Shown here: one piece after another, positions 35,865 through 59,850 of the stretch
Numbering within the stretch: position 1 is the first letter of the stretch
Layout: each line of letters begins with the position of its first letter
Assembly (NCBI RefSeq): GCF_964355755.1
Contig: NC_092675.1
Coordinates: 22,732,412-22,796,411 of the forward strand
Length of the DNA: 64,000 nucleotides
Reading direction: 5' to 3'
Origin: Antedon mediterranea
Taxonomy: Eukaryota; Echinodermata; Crinoidea; Comatulida; Antedonidae
The notes under the pieces: model-generated
What the model saw: only the letters and a program-made list of their open reading frames with translations
Databases searched by the model: none
Told to the model about the DNA's origin: nothing
Position numbers and translations under genes: made by a program

Positions 35865-38800
35865 ATGGAATCGTTGACCAAGAAAGAAGAAGCAGAGCTG
35901 CCACATATATCGCATGGTTTCCTTAAACGTATTCATGAACATTGGGGCTGGGTTGTTACAATAGGCGTTTCAGTGGTTTGGTTTTTAATCATCGGATCTC
36001 ATTATGTATATGCACTTACTTTTATTTCACTTCAAAACGATTTCGATGCATCTGCAACCCTGATAGGTAAGTCAAAACTATAATGTAGACAATAGAAGTT
36101 TCCCAAAATCACCAGATATTATCAACGTCATAAAACTACGCCGATACAAGTGCATTTTAACTATCAAATTTCAAAAGCCTTTCAACTAAAATTTATATAG
36201 GCCTACAGATGACCTATTTGTATCCACAATGACTTTGCAGTATCGCTAGATTGGAATAACTGTAATAATAGGCATTGGTCCAAACTATGTCTTAGGAGAG
36301 GAAAAAAAAATCACTTGCAATATTTGCAATATGCTCTACACGGGTAATGCAGAAACGATTTTGCTAATTGGGGAGATCTAAGCCTAATTATCAAGTGCAA
36401 ACACCGACAAAAAAATCAGAAATACATAACTAACAATAGTGCTTGCTGTCTCACAACTCCATATGGTTTTAAAAAATCAAATCAACAAAGTATTGTATTT
36501 AAAAAGATATACCGTAACTTTTTAATGTATGCTAATATAATTATAGTGTTGTTTTATTTTAGGTGGTAGGCCTATTATCAGAGAGGGCAGTTTTTTCGCA
36601 ACTTGTGGTTGCTGAAACATTATATCTGAGAACGTCCGATATAGCCCTACTAGTCTATCAATATTATAGATGTCATTTCTTGTCTTTGTAGGTTTAATTG
36701 GTTCCGTGTACCTATCTCTCGGCTGTTGCTTATCCCCTGTAACGTCATGGCTACAGCGACATTACTCTCACCGTACTATATCCATATTGGCCATCCTCAT
36801 CACCACCGTTTCATACGTCGTGTCATCATTTATGCAATCATTAGTCATTCTCGTTTTTACATTCGGTGTGTTAAGTGGTATTGCATATAACTTTGTATAC
36901 ACATCTCTACATCATATTCTGGTATGCTATTTCCCATCAAAAAGATGTCGTGCACCAATAGCGATTGCTAACGTTGGGCCAACAATAGGTTAGTAGTATA
37001 TTAAATTAAGCCAATACATTCCGAAATAAATGCAAATCTCGACGTTTTGTTGGAAATGTTGTTCAAGAAGTAATTTTATAGGTAATAGATAAGTACCTAT
37101 GATGATGATATTTCATTTTATTTACGAAAAATTCCTTCTGAAAACAGAGAGAACAAACAAATTACAAAAAAAAAAATAGCAAAGGTAGATGGAAACAAGT
37201 AAACGTCTCAGATAATCTATGTGTTTTTTTTGTTTTTTTTTACATTTATATCTGTATTTTATGTCTCATAGCAAACATAATTTCTATGTATAGGCCTATA
37301 TTTTTTATTGTATATGCAAATGACAAAAAAAGGAAATGATGATTTCCACTAATGAATGAATGAATGAATGAATGACCGTTATGCACGACGACGATGATAA
37401 TGACGATGACGACGACGATGATGATGACGATGACGCCGACGACGATGATGACGATGACGCCGACGACGATGATGACGACGTGATTATATTGGTGATGGCT
37501 GAAATCATGTGAAAAACTTTGGCATCAAAACAATATGTCCCCTTGTTCGTTTCAGAGGCTAATATGAGTGTCCCAAAGGACTACCGGTATTGTAAATGCT
37601 AAATGGAAATAGTTTAATAATATATTGTATCTTTTTATTTAAAAATTTAGCCATGCTATGCCTTAGCCCAATTATAGAGAAATTACTATCGTTGTATGGA
37701 TGGAGATGGACTCTTCGCATTCAAGGATTAGTCATCTGTGTTTTTGGACTGCTAGCCTGTACGGTGTTTAAGAAACCTCCAGTATGGAAGAAGTCAGAAA
37801 AACAAGAAGAAAAGAAGAGCCACGGCCATAGCGGCTACTTGACGGCGGTATTGAAGCTACCAGAAACATGGATATTTAGCCTGGCAACGTTTCTAACTGG
37901 AGTTGCATCGACCTTCTTATACGTTTACATTGTAAGTTTTTTTTATTTTGATTTAAAAAAAAAATTCTGGTAACGTTTGTTTGCTTGGTTTGTGAACACA
38001 TATCTATTTTTACGAAACACGACGTAAGAGCAACGCAAGTGAGCTACTGGCAGTTCGGATGATCCATCGCGTCGTGATTGGTCAGTTGTGTTGCGCTTTG
38101 TCGTCTTGCTTCGTGTTCTAGTCGGAACCAAGCTTTAAAGCTCAGCATCTTTGAAATAATAATGCCCTATTGCACTTTACCACGGACACATAGCTTTCTT
38201 CTTATTTCTATTCAATGTAATGTTTGGTAAAGCGTGGTTCCCACTAGCAACGCAACACAAGTGAATTGACCAATCACAAGCGATGGCTTATTCGCTTGTG
38301 ATTGCTGACCGTCTATAACTTCGCTTGTCCTTGGTTAAAAAGCTTGCGTTGCGTTTACGTCCTTGCGTTACGTTCTAGTGGGAACCAAGCTTTAAGGGCC
38401 CTGATCCTGCCGCAATGTTTTAGTAAACTTCATCTGACCTCAATTCACGCATTATGTTTCTGAATAAAAATATGTTCATCTTTTGTATTAATGCACGACT
38501 TCCTATTCACCTTTTTTTAAATACAATAACCACATCCGTTGAATAAGGCTTAAATTAAAGTACAAAAACAAAGTGAGAAGCGATACATTCGCTCAATATA
38601 ACGTTTTCAAATAATTTTCTTGATTGTCTTGGAGTTTGTGACGTGCACAGTATATATAATGAAAATCATTAACTATAATGCTGCTTTCTAGATATTAAAT
38701 CAATTAATACTGTTTTGAAAGCTTAGTTTGCACATGAAATTAATGTAAAACTCTATAATTATTGTAAGCCGTTCAGTTTTGTTGAAGGATTATGGTGCAC

Positions 38801-41561
38801 AGGGAAAATAAGGACTGCAGAAATAGTTAATCACTACTAACACAGGAATAACTCAGTTTTGAACAGGAACATACTGCGAATGCAACATAATGTTCATACA
38901 TTATCAAAATAATTTAGGCCTACTGTATGCTTAAGCCTATTGTCAATAGGTCTCTTTAAAGCTCAGGTACAGGCATGCATTTTAAATATAATATCAGGTT
39001 AATAGTACATAAATAAAATATTTGTAACAGAAATCAAGACAAAAAAACATGAATTTCCCTTAATATGGTCAAATACAAATTTGGCAAAATTCTGCCATAA
39101 GTAAGACTTTTTTTCAGTAGTTAGTTTAACCTAATGTAATAACATGTCTGGTGACTCCCTAGAAGGTGAAAAGAGATGGTGGATATTCGGTGGATAATTT
39201 TTGCTATAGCATGAAAATAAAAATCTGAAGTTGAATAAAAATACAAAAAAAAATGTAAAATTCAAGTTATATTACCTATATTTAGTCATCTGGTAACATT
39301 TTTTACCACACCGTTTATTTTTCATAGCTTTTTAAAATGCCTCTATATTACAAAATGTGTGTACAAAAGAATAGAGATTTTACTGTGAACTATCCCCCCA
39401 CTGATAAGAAAGGGCTTATTTTCAACAAGCTCGTGTAACACAAATAAAATCCCAAAAATTATGAAACAACTATAGAGCGATAATTATTGGAATGTATGAT
39501 CAATAGACATTTTTTGCCCGTACCTGGCCTTTAAAGTTTATGTTTATTCTCACGAAATAGAAATACTGTAGGCGTATACTGGTAACAACTTGAATTGCTT
39601 TTAAATTAATAATTGACATTGACAATACAGTAAGAGTTAAGTGGATTTTAAAAAAAATATTTAATGATGAATAAATAATGAAATCCTATTCGTATTGGTA
39701 TGCGTATTATTATCTATTGCACCAACACAACAATTGGTTTTTATTGCTTTCTTTGTGACGAGAAAAATTTAATATCATATCATAGAGAGGTCATGGTCAA
39801 ATTATTGGTTAAAACCATGCTTCACGTGTTTTATAGTTTATCAGACAACCTATTCATAAATTGTTGTCTATACTATATCTGTCTACGATTAAAATAATCT
39901 GGCAGCCCTGCTGTAATATACTATTTCTGTCTATGTTTACATTATATCTTGCTTGCTTTCCTTTAAAAGAAATGGAAATATCCATAAAAGGTACAAATGA
40001 AATTCTTTTACACCGGCCACAAGGCATCAATTCAAATTCTTTATAAAGAGCGTTCTTCCCAAAATGATAAGTTTGCTACGTATACGTTGCTTTTGGAACT
40101 TAAATTACCATTTTCTTGCAAACAGCAAGCAGCAAATGCCTGAGGATATTTCATTTGAAAGTTCTTGAGATCAGACCTGTTCTCTCTTATGCAAAGTTCG
40201 TTACGAAATTTGACGATAAGTTTTCAGAAAATTGAAACAAAATCTGCTAAAATAAGTGTCCCATTTTAGTCTAATGTTTGTCTAAAATGAAATTATTAAA
40301 AATTTCTGGAGCTTCATTTTCAACCAGTTTATTCGTCGTAGGCTTACAATTGAAAGAATTCAATGTTTATTTGAATTGAAAATAATTGTTTATTGAGGCC
40401 CATCCAAATCCACATAAACACCAATGAATGCTTTCTTTCAGGGAAGTTATATCGTTAGTAAAGGATTAACAGAAGAGCAGAGCAGCCTCGGAATGACAGC
40501 ATGTGGTTGCGGCAGTCTAGTTGCGTGTTTTATCGGCGCTGTTGTCATCGATAGAACTTCCTTTCCGACGATTTATCTCCTGCCAGTTCTCAGCGTGTTA
40601 ACATCTCTTACATTCATTATCTTGATATGGGTTCATACGCTCGTGCCTGTTATCACAATGTGCATAGGTATGTGCTTTACAGATGTATAGGGCCTATTCG
40701 CATACATAACACCCAAGTCTTAACATGCCCTAATCTGACAGGAGATTACACCACGAATATTCCATAAAGGCACGGTACCATTAAGAGCAATTTTGATAGA
40801 AAATAATGCGCAATTACGTATTTTGTTACATTGTGAGGATAAAGATGTTTAAAAAAATGTTATATTCATAATATTATCTTATCTAAATAGTTGTTGGATT
40901 GCTCCGGACTGGATACAACATACTGATTCTACCACCGGCAGTGGAGTTACTTGGAACGGCTAGGGCACTTGAGGCTGGAACCCTGTCAATATCAAGTCTA
41001 GGAGCTGGCTATATTGTTGGCTCTTACATATCAGGTAGTTAGACCTATCTTAAAGCTGTGTCTACACTATCAAACTAGTGTGATGTACCCAAATATGGTA
41101 GTTATATGCTCAAATATCGTAGTCATATGCCCAAATATGGTAGTGATATGACATCATCATGTCCATTTATATGGGCACATCACAATTCGTGATGGAATGT
41201 TTTCATGAGCCATGATCAATAGCATTGTTTCTGTCCGAACATAATTGATTTCTGAACTTTGTTTCAAAGTCTGGAAAATAAAGAAAGTTCTTTTATTTAT
41301 TAACAAATACCAATTTCATGTTATTTTCTAGGTAAAATGTTTGACGCATTTGGATCGTACGACATCGCACTCTACATATGCTCAGGAATATACTTAGCAG
41401 CGGCAATGTTAGCTCTGATGGCCCCAATTTATCAACGTATCTTTGCACGTGATAGGTACATGGTTGACAGGAAATTTACAGATTTACAAAATACAGAAAA
41501 TTTACAGGTGCCAAATGTCCAATACGAATATTTATTAATCGAGCGAGAGAGTGTGATTTAA
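35865..41561 (+). CDS. Monocarboxylate-transporter-like MFS protein, 6 coding exons, 459 aa
   Basis: Exons 35865-36066, 36692-36988, 37651-37931, 40442-40667, 40891-41034 and 41332-41561 join in phase and end at a stop. The protein has the layout of SLC16: a short cytosolic N-terminus, HEHWGWVV at the TM1 entry where MCTs have a GGWGWVV-type motif, about six TMs, a charged loop (KKSEKQEEKKSHGHS), then a second set of TMs ending GKMFDAFGSYDIALYICSG, as in the MCT C-terminal half. LPPAVELLG before TM11 is also MCT-like. The altered TM1 motif (EHWGW) means the substrate cannot be assigned. Exon 1 starts at an acceptor (TTTGTAG, 35854), so the 5' UTR continues upstream. A likely poly(A) signal is at 42103. 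Confidence 0.9.
37352..37482. repeat. GAAT tetranucleotide and GAC/GAT triplet repeats
   Basis: (GAAT)n at about 37352-37376 followed by an imperfect GAC/GAT tract to 37482, in intron 2 of the SLC16-like gene. The minus-strand poly-Ser ORF is a by-product. Confidence 0.92.
37983..38134. mobile_element. Palindromic MITE, family 2 copy 2
   Basis: GCTTGGTTTGTGAACAC at the left and GTCGGAACCAAGC at the right, core with GCAACGCAAGTGAG and GTGATTGGTCAGTTGTG. It begins 52 bp inside intron 3 of the SLC16-like gene. Confidence 0.7.
38228..38393. mobile_element. Palindromic MITE, family 2 copy 3
   Basis: Best-preserved member: AAAGCGTGGTTCCCACTAG at the left and CTAGTGGGAACCAAGCTTT at the right; core GACCAATCACAAGCGATGG with its inverted partner. 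It lies 93 bp from copy 2. Confidence 0.85.
41053..41200. mobile_element. Palindromic MITE, family 1 copy 2 (3' end decayed)
   Basis: Left end AAGCTGTGTCTACACTATC is clear. The interior repeats CCCAAATATGGTAGT three times with variation. The right inverted end is lost after CACATCACAATTCG. It starts 18 bp after exon 5 of the SLC16-like gene. Confidence 0.7.
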
Positions 41562-42102
41562 TCTGCTGAGTTTCTTGATCAGGAGGGATTACTTAAAGAA
41601 TTTGAAAGTTGAAATGTAAACAGACATTGATATTCGCAGTTTGAATCATTATGCCCCTAGCTATATGAAAATGCCACGAGAAAAAATATCGACTGCTGAC
41701 TTGTTGTACCACGGTGGATTCTCCACCAAGGATCAGAGTGACATTCACTCTTCCCTGATTCTACTCTGATTTGTTTTAGAGGAATGAGTGTTACTTTCAC
41801 GATTATTAATATGCCATATTCAGAAGCATACAAACTGTCTTTCATGAAACCTCTCTGCTATTGAGAATTATATTAGGGGAAACTTTCATCGTTACTGATA
41901 CCTACATCCTGGATCAAGGATACCCACGTTACTATAAAGAGAACACGAGTATATTGTAAATAGGCCTAAGAGAAACTATAGAGTCAGAAGTCAGAAATAA
42001 GTGCAATTGAAATAAGGGGATTCAGTAGTTGCTAAGGAGTTACGGAACTAATTATGTCTGTCACAACCTGTGATGGTTTAATGGCAGTCACTAAATATTG
42101 TT

Positions 42103-42108
42103 AATAAA
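42103..42108 (+). terminator. Candidate poly(A) signal of the SLC16-like gene
   Basis: AATAAA about 540 bp after the stop codon at 41561, followed by T-rich sequence. Placement is plausible but unconfirmed. Confidence 0.4.
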
Positions 42109-42469
42109 TATTTCTGAGTATATTTACTTGATTTTTCTTCTTTTAAAAAAAAAATGCCGCGGCGCACCGTGCGTTATACCTCAGCAGAGTAAATAATACA
42201 TCTTAATTATTTTTACCATGTCTTCATTGATAGTTAAATAGGCCTATATTTCGTTTCAAACAAATTCAGAAATTCCAGCAAGGCCGCGTAAAGCGTGAAT
42301 ACTTTCACAAATTAAAGGTATGGCTTGCAATATCCTAAAATCAATTCTATTGTGAAAATCAGAAACGTAATTTGAAAAACATGTTTATTTCATAAGAATC
42401 CTATCTGAATTCTGTATTTATCCTCGGATTGAAGTCCTTTCAACCGGCAAGTTGTATTCTCTGAACAAT

Positions 42470-42640
42470 GGAGTAAATTGCACGCACGCATCGAATATAA
42501 TTTTCTTTAAAAGGTACTAGTACTGCATAATGGGCATGTCAACTGCATGCATGCATCAAATGGAATTTTTTTTTAATAGTTTAAAAAAATTGGGTCAATT
42601 GCACGCATGCATCTATTGGAAAATAAATATTTTTTTTAAA
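42470..42640. repeat. Three-copy degenerate tandem repeat
   Basis: Variants of CAATTGCACGCATGCATC followed by AT-rich spacer at 42475, 42538 and 42595, period about 60 bp. Confidence 0.65.
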
Positions 42641-42744
42641 ATCAAGGTACTGTATTATCATTTCATAACTAAAACAACGGTCGGAGATTATATTTGCTAC
42701 AATTTGTAGTAGTAATACTTACTAACGCATATAGCTAAGTGTGC

Positions 42745-42895
42745 GGATTGCTGGTGAAGCTCAATTCCCGAGGACGCAACAACGCAAGCGCCACTTAAGT
42801 GATTTCACCAATTACAGGCGATGGATCATCACAAATGTCGCCTGTGATTGGTCAACTCACATCTTTGCGTTACGTCTACGAGGAACACAGTTTGG
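42745..42895. mobile_element. Palindromic MITE, family 2 copy 4 (diverged)
   Basis: Core CACCAATTACAGGCGATGG and inverted GTCGCCTGTGATTGGTCAA match family 2; outer ends are eroded. Confidence 0.6.
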
Positions 42896-44084
42896 AACTC
42901 CATCGAGGCATGTGGCTCCCCCACAACGTTGTCCATTGTTTCGTTTGTGTGTGGTTGTACAAGCCGTCGGGCATCTACTATCGATTTTTATGCATCATAA
43001 AATTACTGATCTCCATCGAAGCATACCGTTTACAAAAGAAAGACGTGGTACACAAAGAAACAATTGTATTGTTGTATGGGTGTGTTGGTTCTAATGAACT
43101 TTAAACCTAGTCCGGAAAATTATTAAAGTTCGTCTTGGCATAATACGATAATACGGAAGTTGAATATTGATCATACGGAATTTATACATTGGCTATTTCT
43201 ACAGTATAAGATTATTAATTTCGCAACTACTGTGTTTGTTTAACAGGAAAGTGTTTAGTGAATTGCCATTTAGCCCAACATTTACAAGACAACCGACAGA
43301 TATGGCTATACAAAAATAAGTCTATACTGCACAACATATATTCTATGTATGAAAACCAATGATAAATTATTATAAGTGGTGTTGAAGTATTATCATGGTA
43401 TTATACAATTAATGTTAGATTAAAATAAGATCAGCTTAGATTCATAACTTTATCGACATATTTCTCTGTAATAGAATTTGAAGCGCTTTTATATATGTTT
43501 TTCAACTTATGCCTGATGCAATTTAAGATCAAAGTATTATTAAAGAGGCACTAATATCAGAATAATGCTTATTAGATGTATGCCATGATTGGTTAACAGC
43601 CCTAATTTAAAAAAATGTCTCTGGTTGGTCAATGGTCTTTAATTATTCAATACAATATAGGCCTATACAAATTAAGAGAGCTTTCTCAAATTACGAAATG
43701 ACAGGTTCCCATCCATACCAACTTAATGTTAATCAAAACAAGTTTTTCATCCGTTAAAATATCATTGTTCTTACTAAATCAGGATGTTATTTTGCGTGTG
43801 GAGCAGTGTGTGCTCGGTCAACTCACGTGAGTGCTCGTAGTGGAAGATTGCGATCCGCGGCTGCTGACACAAACCGATATCTTTTCTCCTTTCTGCCCAC
43901 ATGTATCAGGAGACATCAGCGACATTCATCCAGATGAGCACCATGAAATAATATGTAATAATATGTTCTTGTGAGTTTTTAATATTGGTATTGTTGTATT
44001 GTCATGTTATTTTATATATTGTAATTATGATGTATTTGAAGACGAGCAATGTAATTTTCTCCTTGTGGGAACGAATAAAGATTA

Positions 44085-44372
44085 TACTTGTTGGACTACT
44101 GATCGTGAGATTGAGGTTCGAATCCAACTCTCGCTGCATTGCTTGTATTCTTTGGCAAGATACTTTACTTACGTTTGCCTCTCTCCACCCAGGTGTATAC
44201 ATGGGTACCCGGTTAGATCAAGACACAACTTTGCGCTGATTACTTGCTGCATTATGGGAGTACGTTTCCATACGCGTTTGATAAAAAAAATGACTGGGGT
44301 AATAATGTTCAGTGCTTAGAGGTTTCACAACATTAGGCGCTACATAAATACAGGATATTATATTATTATTAT
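44085..44372 (+). mobile_element. tRNA-derived SINE, family B copy 2 (5' truncated)
   Basis: Begins inside the tRNA-like head at TTGTTGGACTACTGATCGTG, retains B-box GGTTCGAATCC and the central domain, and ends in GGCGCTACATAAATAC plus an ATT tail. About 20 bp of the head, including the A box, are missing. Confidence 0.83.
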
Positions 44373-44871
44373 TTGATTGGACTTGTGGAAATCAAAGAAA
44401 GCATAAATGGTTATCATAGTTGTACGATGAAAATGTTTTTGGTTTCCGAAAAAAAAATGCATACTTATCTACTTATCATCGATCGTTAACGACTTAGTAT
44501 GAATGGGTCTTTCCTGTTTTGACAATGGCTGACGAGACTATGAGATTTAAAACTGTGCTGTTGATGTTCACATAGGTAGTTAGAATAATACGAAAAAGTG
44601 AAGTATGCGCTCTATGTGGTATATAAACAACCCACATAGTTGACATTGGTTTTATTGAGACTGCAAATATTAGCTGTGATTTTGAAACTAGACAATACAC
44701 TTTATAACACACTTAAGTATGTTTGATAGATGTGTATCATGTTGCGTTGGTTGCTTAGTTACATTGAACAATAAAGTTAAAATGGATAAAAGTTGAAAAC
44801 GAATAATGAATGTCTTAAATTTGCTAAATGGTGGAATATATTCATTTTTCCCACTGAAATGGTTTAGGCAA

Positions 44872-44965
44872 TGTGGCCAAGGATTACAAATAGTGAATTA
44901 ATCACTGTCCTGTCAGATACAGGGGCTATTTTGTGAACCAGTTTTCTGGGGTAACCCCCTACTCT
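44872..44965. repeat. Dispersed repeat S, contiguous copy
   Basis: ATGTGGCCAAGGATTACAAA to GTGAACCAGTTTTCTGGGGT; homologous to the split copy at 29455-29835. Confidence 0.65.
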
Positions 44966-45498
44966 ACTCTTCTTCCTTTTCCTTTTCATTTTCATATATT
45001 TGTATAACATTGTAAAAAACATTGTAAATATAAGCATCATTAAAAAAAAAATATTCTCGAAGCGCTGTGGAAAAAAAGATAAGGGAAAAGGACGAATATT
45101 AATAAAGTTGAAAAAAAAAATCTTTTATCCCATTCAATTCATAAACTTTATTATTTAGATATACCGTGTCTCATGATAGTGTATAAATCCCAAACAACTT
45201 TGAATCATAAAACCCTGCGCCTCAACCCACTCCAAATGTTTTAATTACATAATAGCCTAGTAAAATATGCGAACGTGATTAGTTAGAAATGGCATCAAGA
45301 CTACTGATTCAAAGATCAAATCTACCTGGGCAATATAATTATGTCCTGTAAACTCCTGGAAAATGTGCAAATTCTAAGAAATCCTAGATTCTATAAATTC
45401 CAGGGCAATCCTGCAAATTCCAGTTGAATCCTTCAAACTTCCATACATTTGTATTGTGTTGCATTTAAAGTTGTTTATGTTATAAATAATAATCAACA

Positions 45499-56939
<11,441 letters not shown>

Positions 56940-57145
56940 TCTTACGGTTAACTATTGAATAAAATAATAGGCATATGATTTTTTAAAATGCATGTGTTTT
57001 CCTGTGTTTACATCATCTTTGACGTTAAATAGCGCCCCCTCCTATCGTACTCTGTTATGTGAAAAAATTGTGAACGATTTGTTGTTGTTGATGATGATCC
57101 TTCGTCAAACCCTATTTATTTCACCTTTTGATAATTTTAAACATG
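56940..57145 (-). promoter_or_regulatory. ELP3 upstream region, bounded by the tRNA array
   Basis: Only 206 bp separate the ELP3 start codon from the first tRNA-Pro remnant, so the ELP3 promoter must lie here or overlap the array. No TATA box is obvious; AGCGCCCCCTCC at 57030 is the only GC-rich block. Confidence 0.4.
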
Positions 57146-57217
57146 TGGCTCGTCCGGGAATTGAACTCGGGGCCTCTGGCACCCAAAGCGAGTATCATGC
57201 CAGTAGACCAACGAGCC
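57146..57217 (-). pseudogene. tRNA-Pro remnant, array unit 1
   Basis: Mismatches in the anticodon stem (CTCGC/GCCAG) and T stem (CCGAG/CCCGG), altered discriminator and no clean T-run. The UGG anticodon is kept. Nearest unit to ELP3. Confidence 0.75.
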
Positions 57218-57369
57218 AATATATTATAAAGCGAAAGGATATGGAAATTACTGGTCTGTGCAGAGTTTAATACATTAGAATATACTGTGTTATCAATGCT
57301 CATTCGTCAAACGTTATTTAGGCCTATTTCACTTTTTTGGTTAATTAATTATAAAATCACGTAAACAAC

Positions 57370-57431
57370 GGGAATTGAACACGGGGCCTCTTGCACCAAA
57401 AGCGAGAATCATGCCACTAGACAAACGAGCC
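57370..57431 (-). pseudogene. tRNA-Pro remnant, array unit 2
   Basis: Lacks the 3' acceptor strand (about eight bases deleted) and has a changed anticodon stem. Confidence 0.8.
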
Positions 57432-57535
57432 GATCTATCAGAATTAAAAAGGATATGGGAATTACTGGTCTGTGCCGAGTTTAATACATGTAGAATAAAT
57501 ACGTTTTTCAATTCTAATTCGTCAAACGTTACTTA

Positions 57536-57610
57536 CCTCTCGCACCCAAAGCGATGAACCCGGGGCCTCTCGCACCCAAAGCGAGAATCAAGCCACTAGA
57601 CCAACGAGCC
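57536..57610 (-). pseudogene. tRNA-Pro remnant, array unit 3
   Basis: A 5' half joined to a second copy of the anticodon-arm segment; the T stem 3' side and acceptor are missing. Confidence 0.8.
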
Positions 57611-57760
57611 GATCTATCAGACTAAAAAAAGATATGGAAATTACTGGTCTGTGCCGAGTTGTTTAATACATGTCGAATAAATACGTTGTTCAATGCTCAT
57701 TCGTAAATCCTTACTTATTTAACTTTTTTGGTAAATTATTTAAAGATCACGTAAAAAACG

Positions 57761-57832
57761 GGGCTCGTCCGGGAATTGAACCCGGGGCCTCTCGCACCCA
57801 AAGCGAGAATCATGCCACTAGACCAACGAGCC
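57761..57832 (-). tRNA. tRNA-Pro(UGG), unit 4
   Basis: First intact copy. Acceptor GGCTCGT/ACGAGCC, anticodon loop TTTGGGT, B-box GGTTCAATTCC, discriminator C, T6 terminator. The intact copies below share this sequence unless noted. Confidence 0.93.
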
Positions 57833-57985
57833 GATCTATCAGAACCAAAAAGGATATGGAAATTACTGGTCTGTGCCGAGTTTAATACATGTAGAATAAA
57901 TACGTTGTTCAATGCTAATTCTTCAAACGTAACTTACGGTAATTCACTTTTTTTGGTAAATTATCTAAAAATCACGTAAAAATCA

Positions 57986-58057
57986 GGGCTCGTCCGGGAA
58001 TTGAACCCGGGGCCTCTCGCACCCAAAGCGAGAATCATGCCACTAGACCAACGAGCC
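57986..58057 (-). tRNA. tRNA-Pro(UGG), unit 5
   Basis: Identical body; terminator is T5 preceded by TGA. The 5' flank begins GATGG instead of GATC. Confidence 0.92.
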
Positions 58058-58204
58058 CATCTATCCGAATCAAAAAGGATATGGAAATTACTGGTCTGTG
58101 CCGAGTTTAATACATGTAGAATAAATACGTTGTTCAATGCTAATTCGTCAAACATCACTTATTTCACTTTTTTGATAAATTATCTAAAAATCACGTAAAA
58201 AACG

Positions 58205-58276
58205 GGGCTCGTCCGGGAATTGAACCCGGGGCCTCTCACACCCAAAGCGAGAATCATGCCACTAGACCAACGAGCC
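58205..58276 (-). tRNA. tRNA-Pro(UGG), unit 6
   Basis: One change gives a G-U pair in the anticodon stem; otherwise canonical. T6 terminator. Confidence 0.88.
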
Positions 58277-58428
58277 GACCTTATCAGAATCAAAATAGGA
58301 TATAGAAATTACTGGTCTGTGCCGAGTTGTTTAATACATGTCGAATAAATACGTTGTTCAATGCTCATTCGTAAAACCTTACTTATTTCAGTTTTTTGGT
58401 AAATTATTGAAAAATCACTTAAAAAAAG

Positions 58429-58500
58429 GGGCTCGTCCGGGAATTAAATCCGGGGCCTCTCGCACCCAAAGCGAGAATCATGCCACTAGACCAACGAGCC
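58429..58500 (-). pseudogene. tRNA-Pro with broken B-box, unit 7
   Basis: B-box reads GATTTAATTCC: G53 and C56 are changed, the latter nearly invariant, so TFIIIC binding should be lost. Same lesions in unit 14. Confidence 0.75.
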
Positions 58501-58648
58501 AATATATTACAAAACGAAAGGATATGGACATTACTGGTCTGTGCCGAGTTTAATACATGTAGAATAAATACGTTTTTCAATGCTAATTCGTCAAACGTTA
58601 CTTATTTCACTTTTTTTGGTAAATTATCTAAAAAGCACGTAAAAGACG

Positions 58649-58715
58649 GGGCTGGGAATTGAACCCTGGGCCTCTCGCACCCGAAGCGAGAATCATGCCA
58701 CTAGACCAACGAGCC
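58649..58715 (-). pseudogene. tRNA-Pro(CGG)-type remnant, unit 8
   Basis: Five bases deleted at the acceptor/T-stem junction. The loop TTCGGGT would give anticodon CGG. Confidence 0.78.
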
Positions 58716-58864
58716 GATCTATCAGAAGCAAAAAGGATATGGAAATTACTGGTCTGTGCCGAGTTTAATACATGTAGAATAAATACGTTGTTCAATGCTA
58801 AACCGTCAAACATTACTTATTTCACTTTTTTTTGGTAAATTATCTAAAAATCACGTAAAAAACG

Positions 58865-58966
58865 GGGCTCGTCCAAGAATTGAACGCGGGGCTTCTCGCA
58901 CCCAAAGCGATGAACCCGGGGCCTCTCGCACCCAAAGTGAGAATCAAGCCACTAGACCAACGAGCC
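58865..58966 (-). pseudogene. tRNA-Pro with 30-bp internal duplication, unit 9
   Basis: 102 bp; the anticodon/T-arm segment is present twice and several stem bases are changed. Confidence 0.82.
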
Positions 58967-59118
58967 GATCTATCAGAATCAAAAAGGATATGGAAATTAC
59001 CGTGGTCTGTGCCGAGTTGTTTAATACATGTCGAATAAATACGTTGTTCAATGCTCATTCGAAAATCCTTACTTATTTAACTTTTTTGGTAAATTATTGA
59101 AAAATCACTTAAAAAAAT

Positions 59119-59190
59119 GGGCTCGTCCGGGAATTGAACCCGGGGCCTCTCGCACCCAAAGCGAGAATCATGCCACTAGACCAACGAGCC
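59119..59190 (-). tRNA. tRNA-Pro(UGG), unit 10
   Basis: Intact; T7 terminator; 5' flank of the AATATATT class. Confidence 0.92.
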
Positions 59191-59338
59191 AATATATTAC
59201 AAAGCGAAAGGATATGGAAATTACTGGTCTGTGCCGAGCTTAATACATGTAGAATAAATACGTTGTTCAATGCTAATTCGTCAAACGTTACTTATTTCAC
59301 TTTTTTTGGTAAATTATCTAAAAATCACTTATAAAACG

Positions 59339-59410
59339 GGGCTCGTCCGGGAATTGAACCCGGGGCCTCTCGCACCCAAAGCGAGAATCATGCCATTAGA
59401 CCAACGAGCC
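59339..59410 (-). tRNA. tRNA-Pro(UGG), unit 11
   Basis: One D-arm change (TCTAATGG in place of TCTAGTGG) and a weaker T4 terminator. Confidence 0.85.
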
Positions 59411-59558
59411 GATCTATCAGAATCAAAAAGGATATGGAAATTACTGGTCTGTGCCGAGTTTAATACATGTAGAATAAATACGTTGTTCAATGCTAATTCG
59501 TCAAACATTACTTATTTCACTTTTTTTGGTAAATTATCTAAAAATCACGTAAAAAACG

Positions 59559-59630
59559 GGGCTCGTCCGGGAATTGAACCCGGGGCCTCTCGCACCCAAA
59601 GCGAGAATCATGCCACTAGACCAACGAGCC
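59559..59630 (-). tRNA. tRNA-Pro(UGG), unit 12
   Basis: Intact; T6 terminator; AATATATT-class flank. Unit 17 is its near-identical copy 1131 bp away. Confidence 0.93.
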
Positions 59631-59778
59631 AATATATTACAAAGGGAAAGGATATGGACATTACTGGTCTGTGCCGAGTTTAATACATGTAGAATAAATA
59701 CGTTGTTCGATGCTAATTCGTCAAACGTTACTTATTTCACTTTTTTTGGTAAATTATCTAAAAATCACGTAAAAATCG

Positions 59779-59850
59779 GGGCTCATCCGGGAATTGAACC
59801 CGGGGCCTCTCGCACCCAAAGCGAGAATCATGCCACTAGACCAACGAGCC
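59779..59850 (-). tRNA. tRNA-Pro(UGG), unit 13
   Basis: One acceptor pair becomes G-U; T5 terminator. Confidence 0.86.

Larger units (their letters stand above)
41562..45498. other. Intergenic region between the SLC16-like gene and ELP3
   Basis: Contains the 3' UTR of the SLC16-like gene, a degenerate tandem repeat, a family 2 MITE, a SINE of family B and repeat S. No coding exons were recognised; the overlapping ORFs at 42741-43104 arise over the MITE. Confidence 0.5.

Noticed and set aside
37305-37508. Poly-Ser minus-strand ORF
   Set aside because: Translation of the GAC/GAT microsatellite in an intron.
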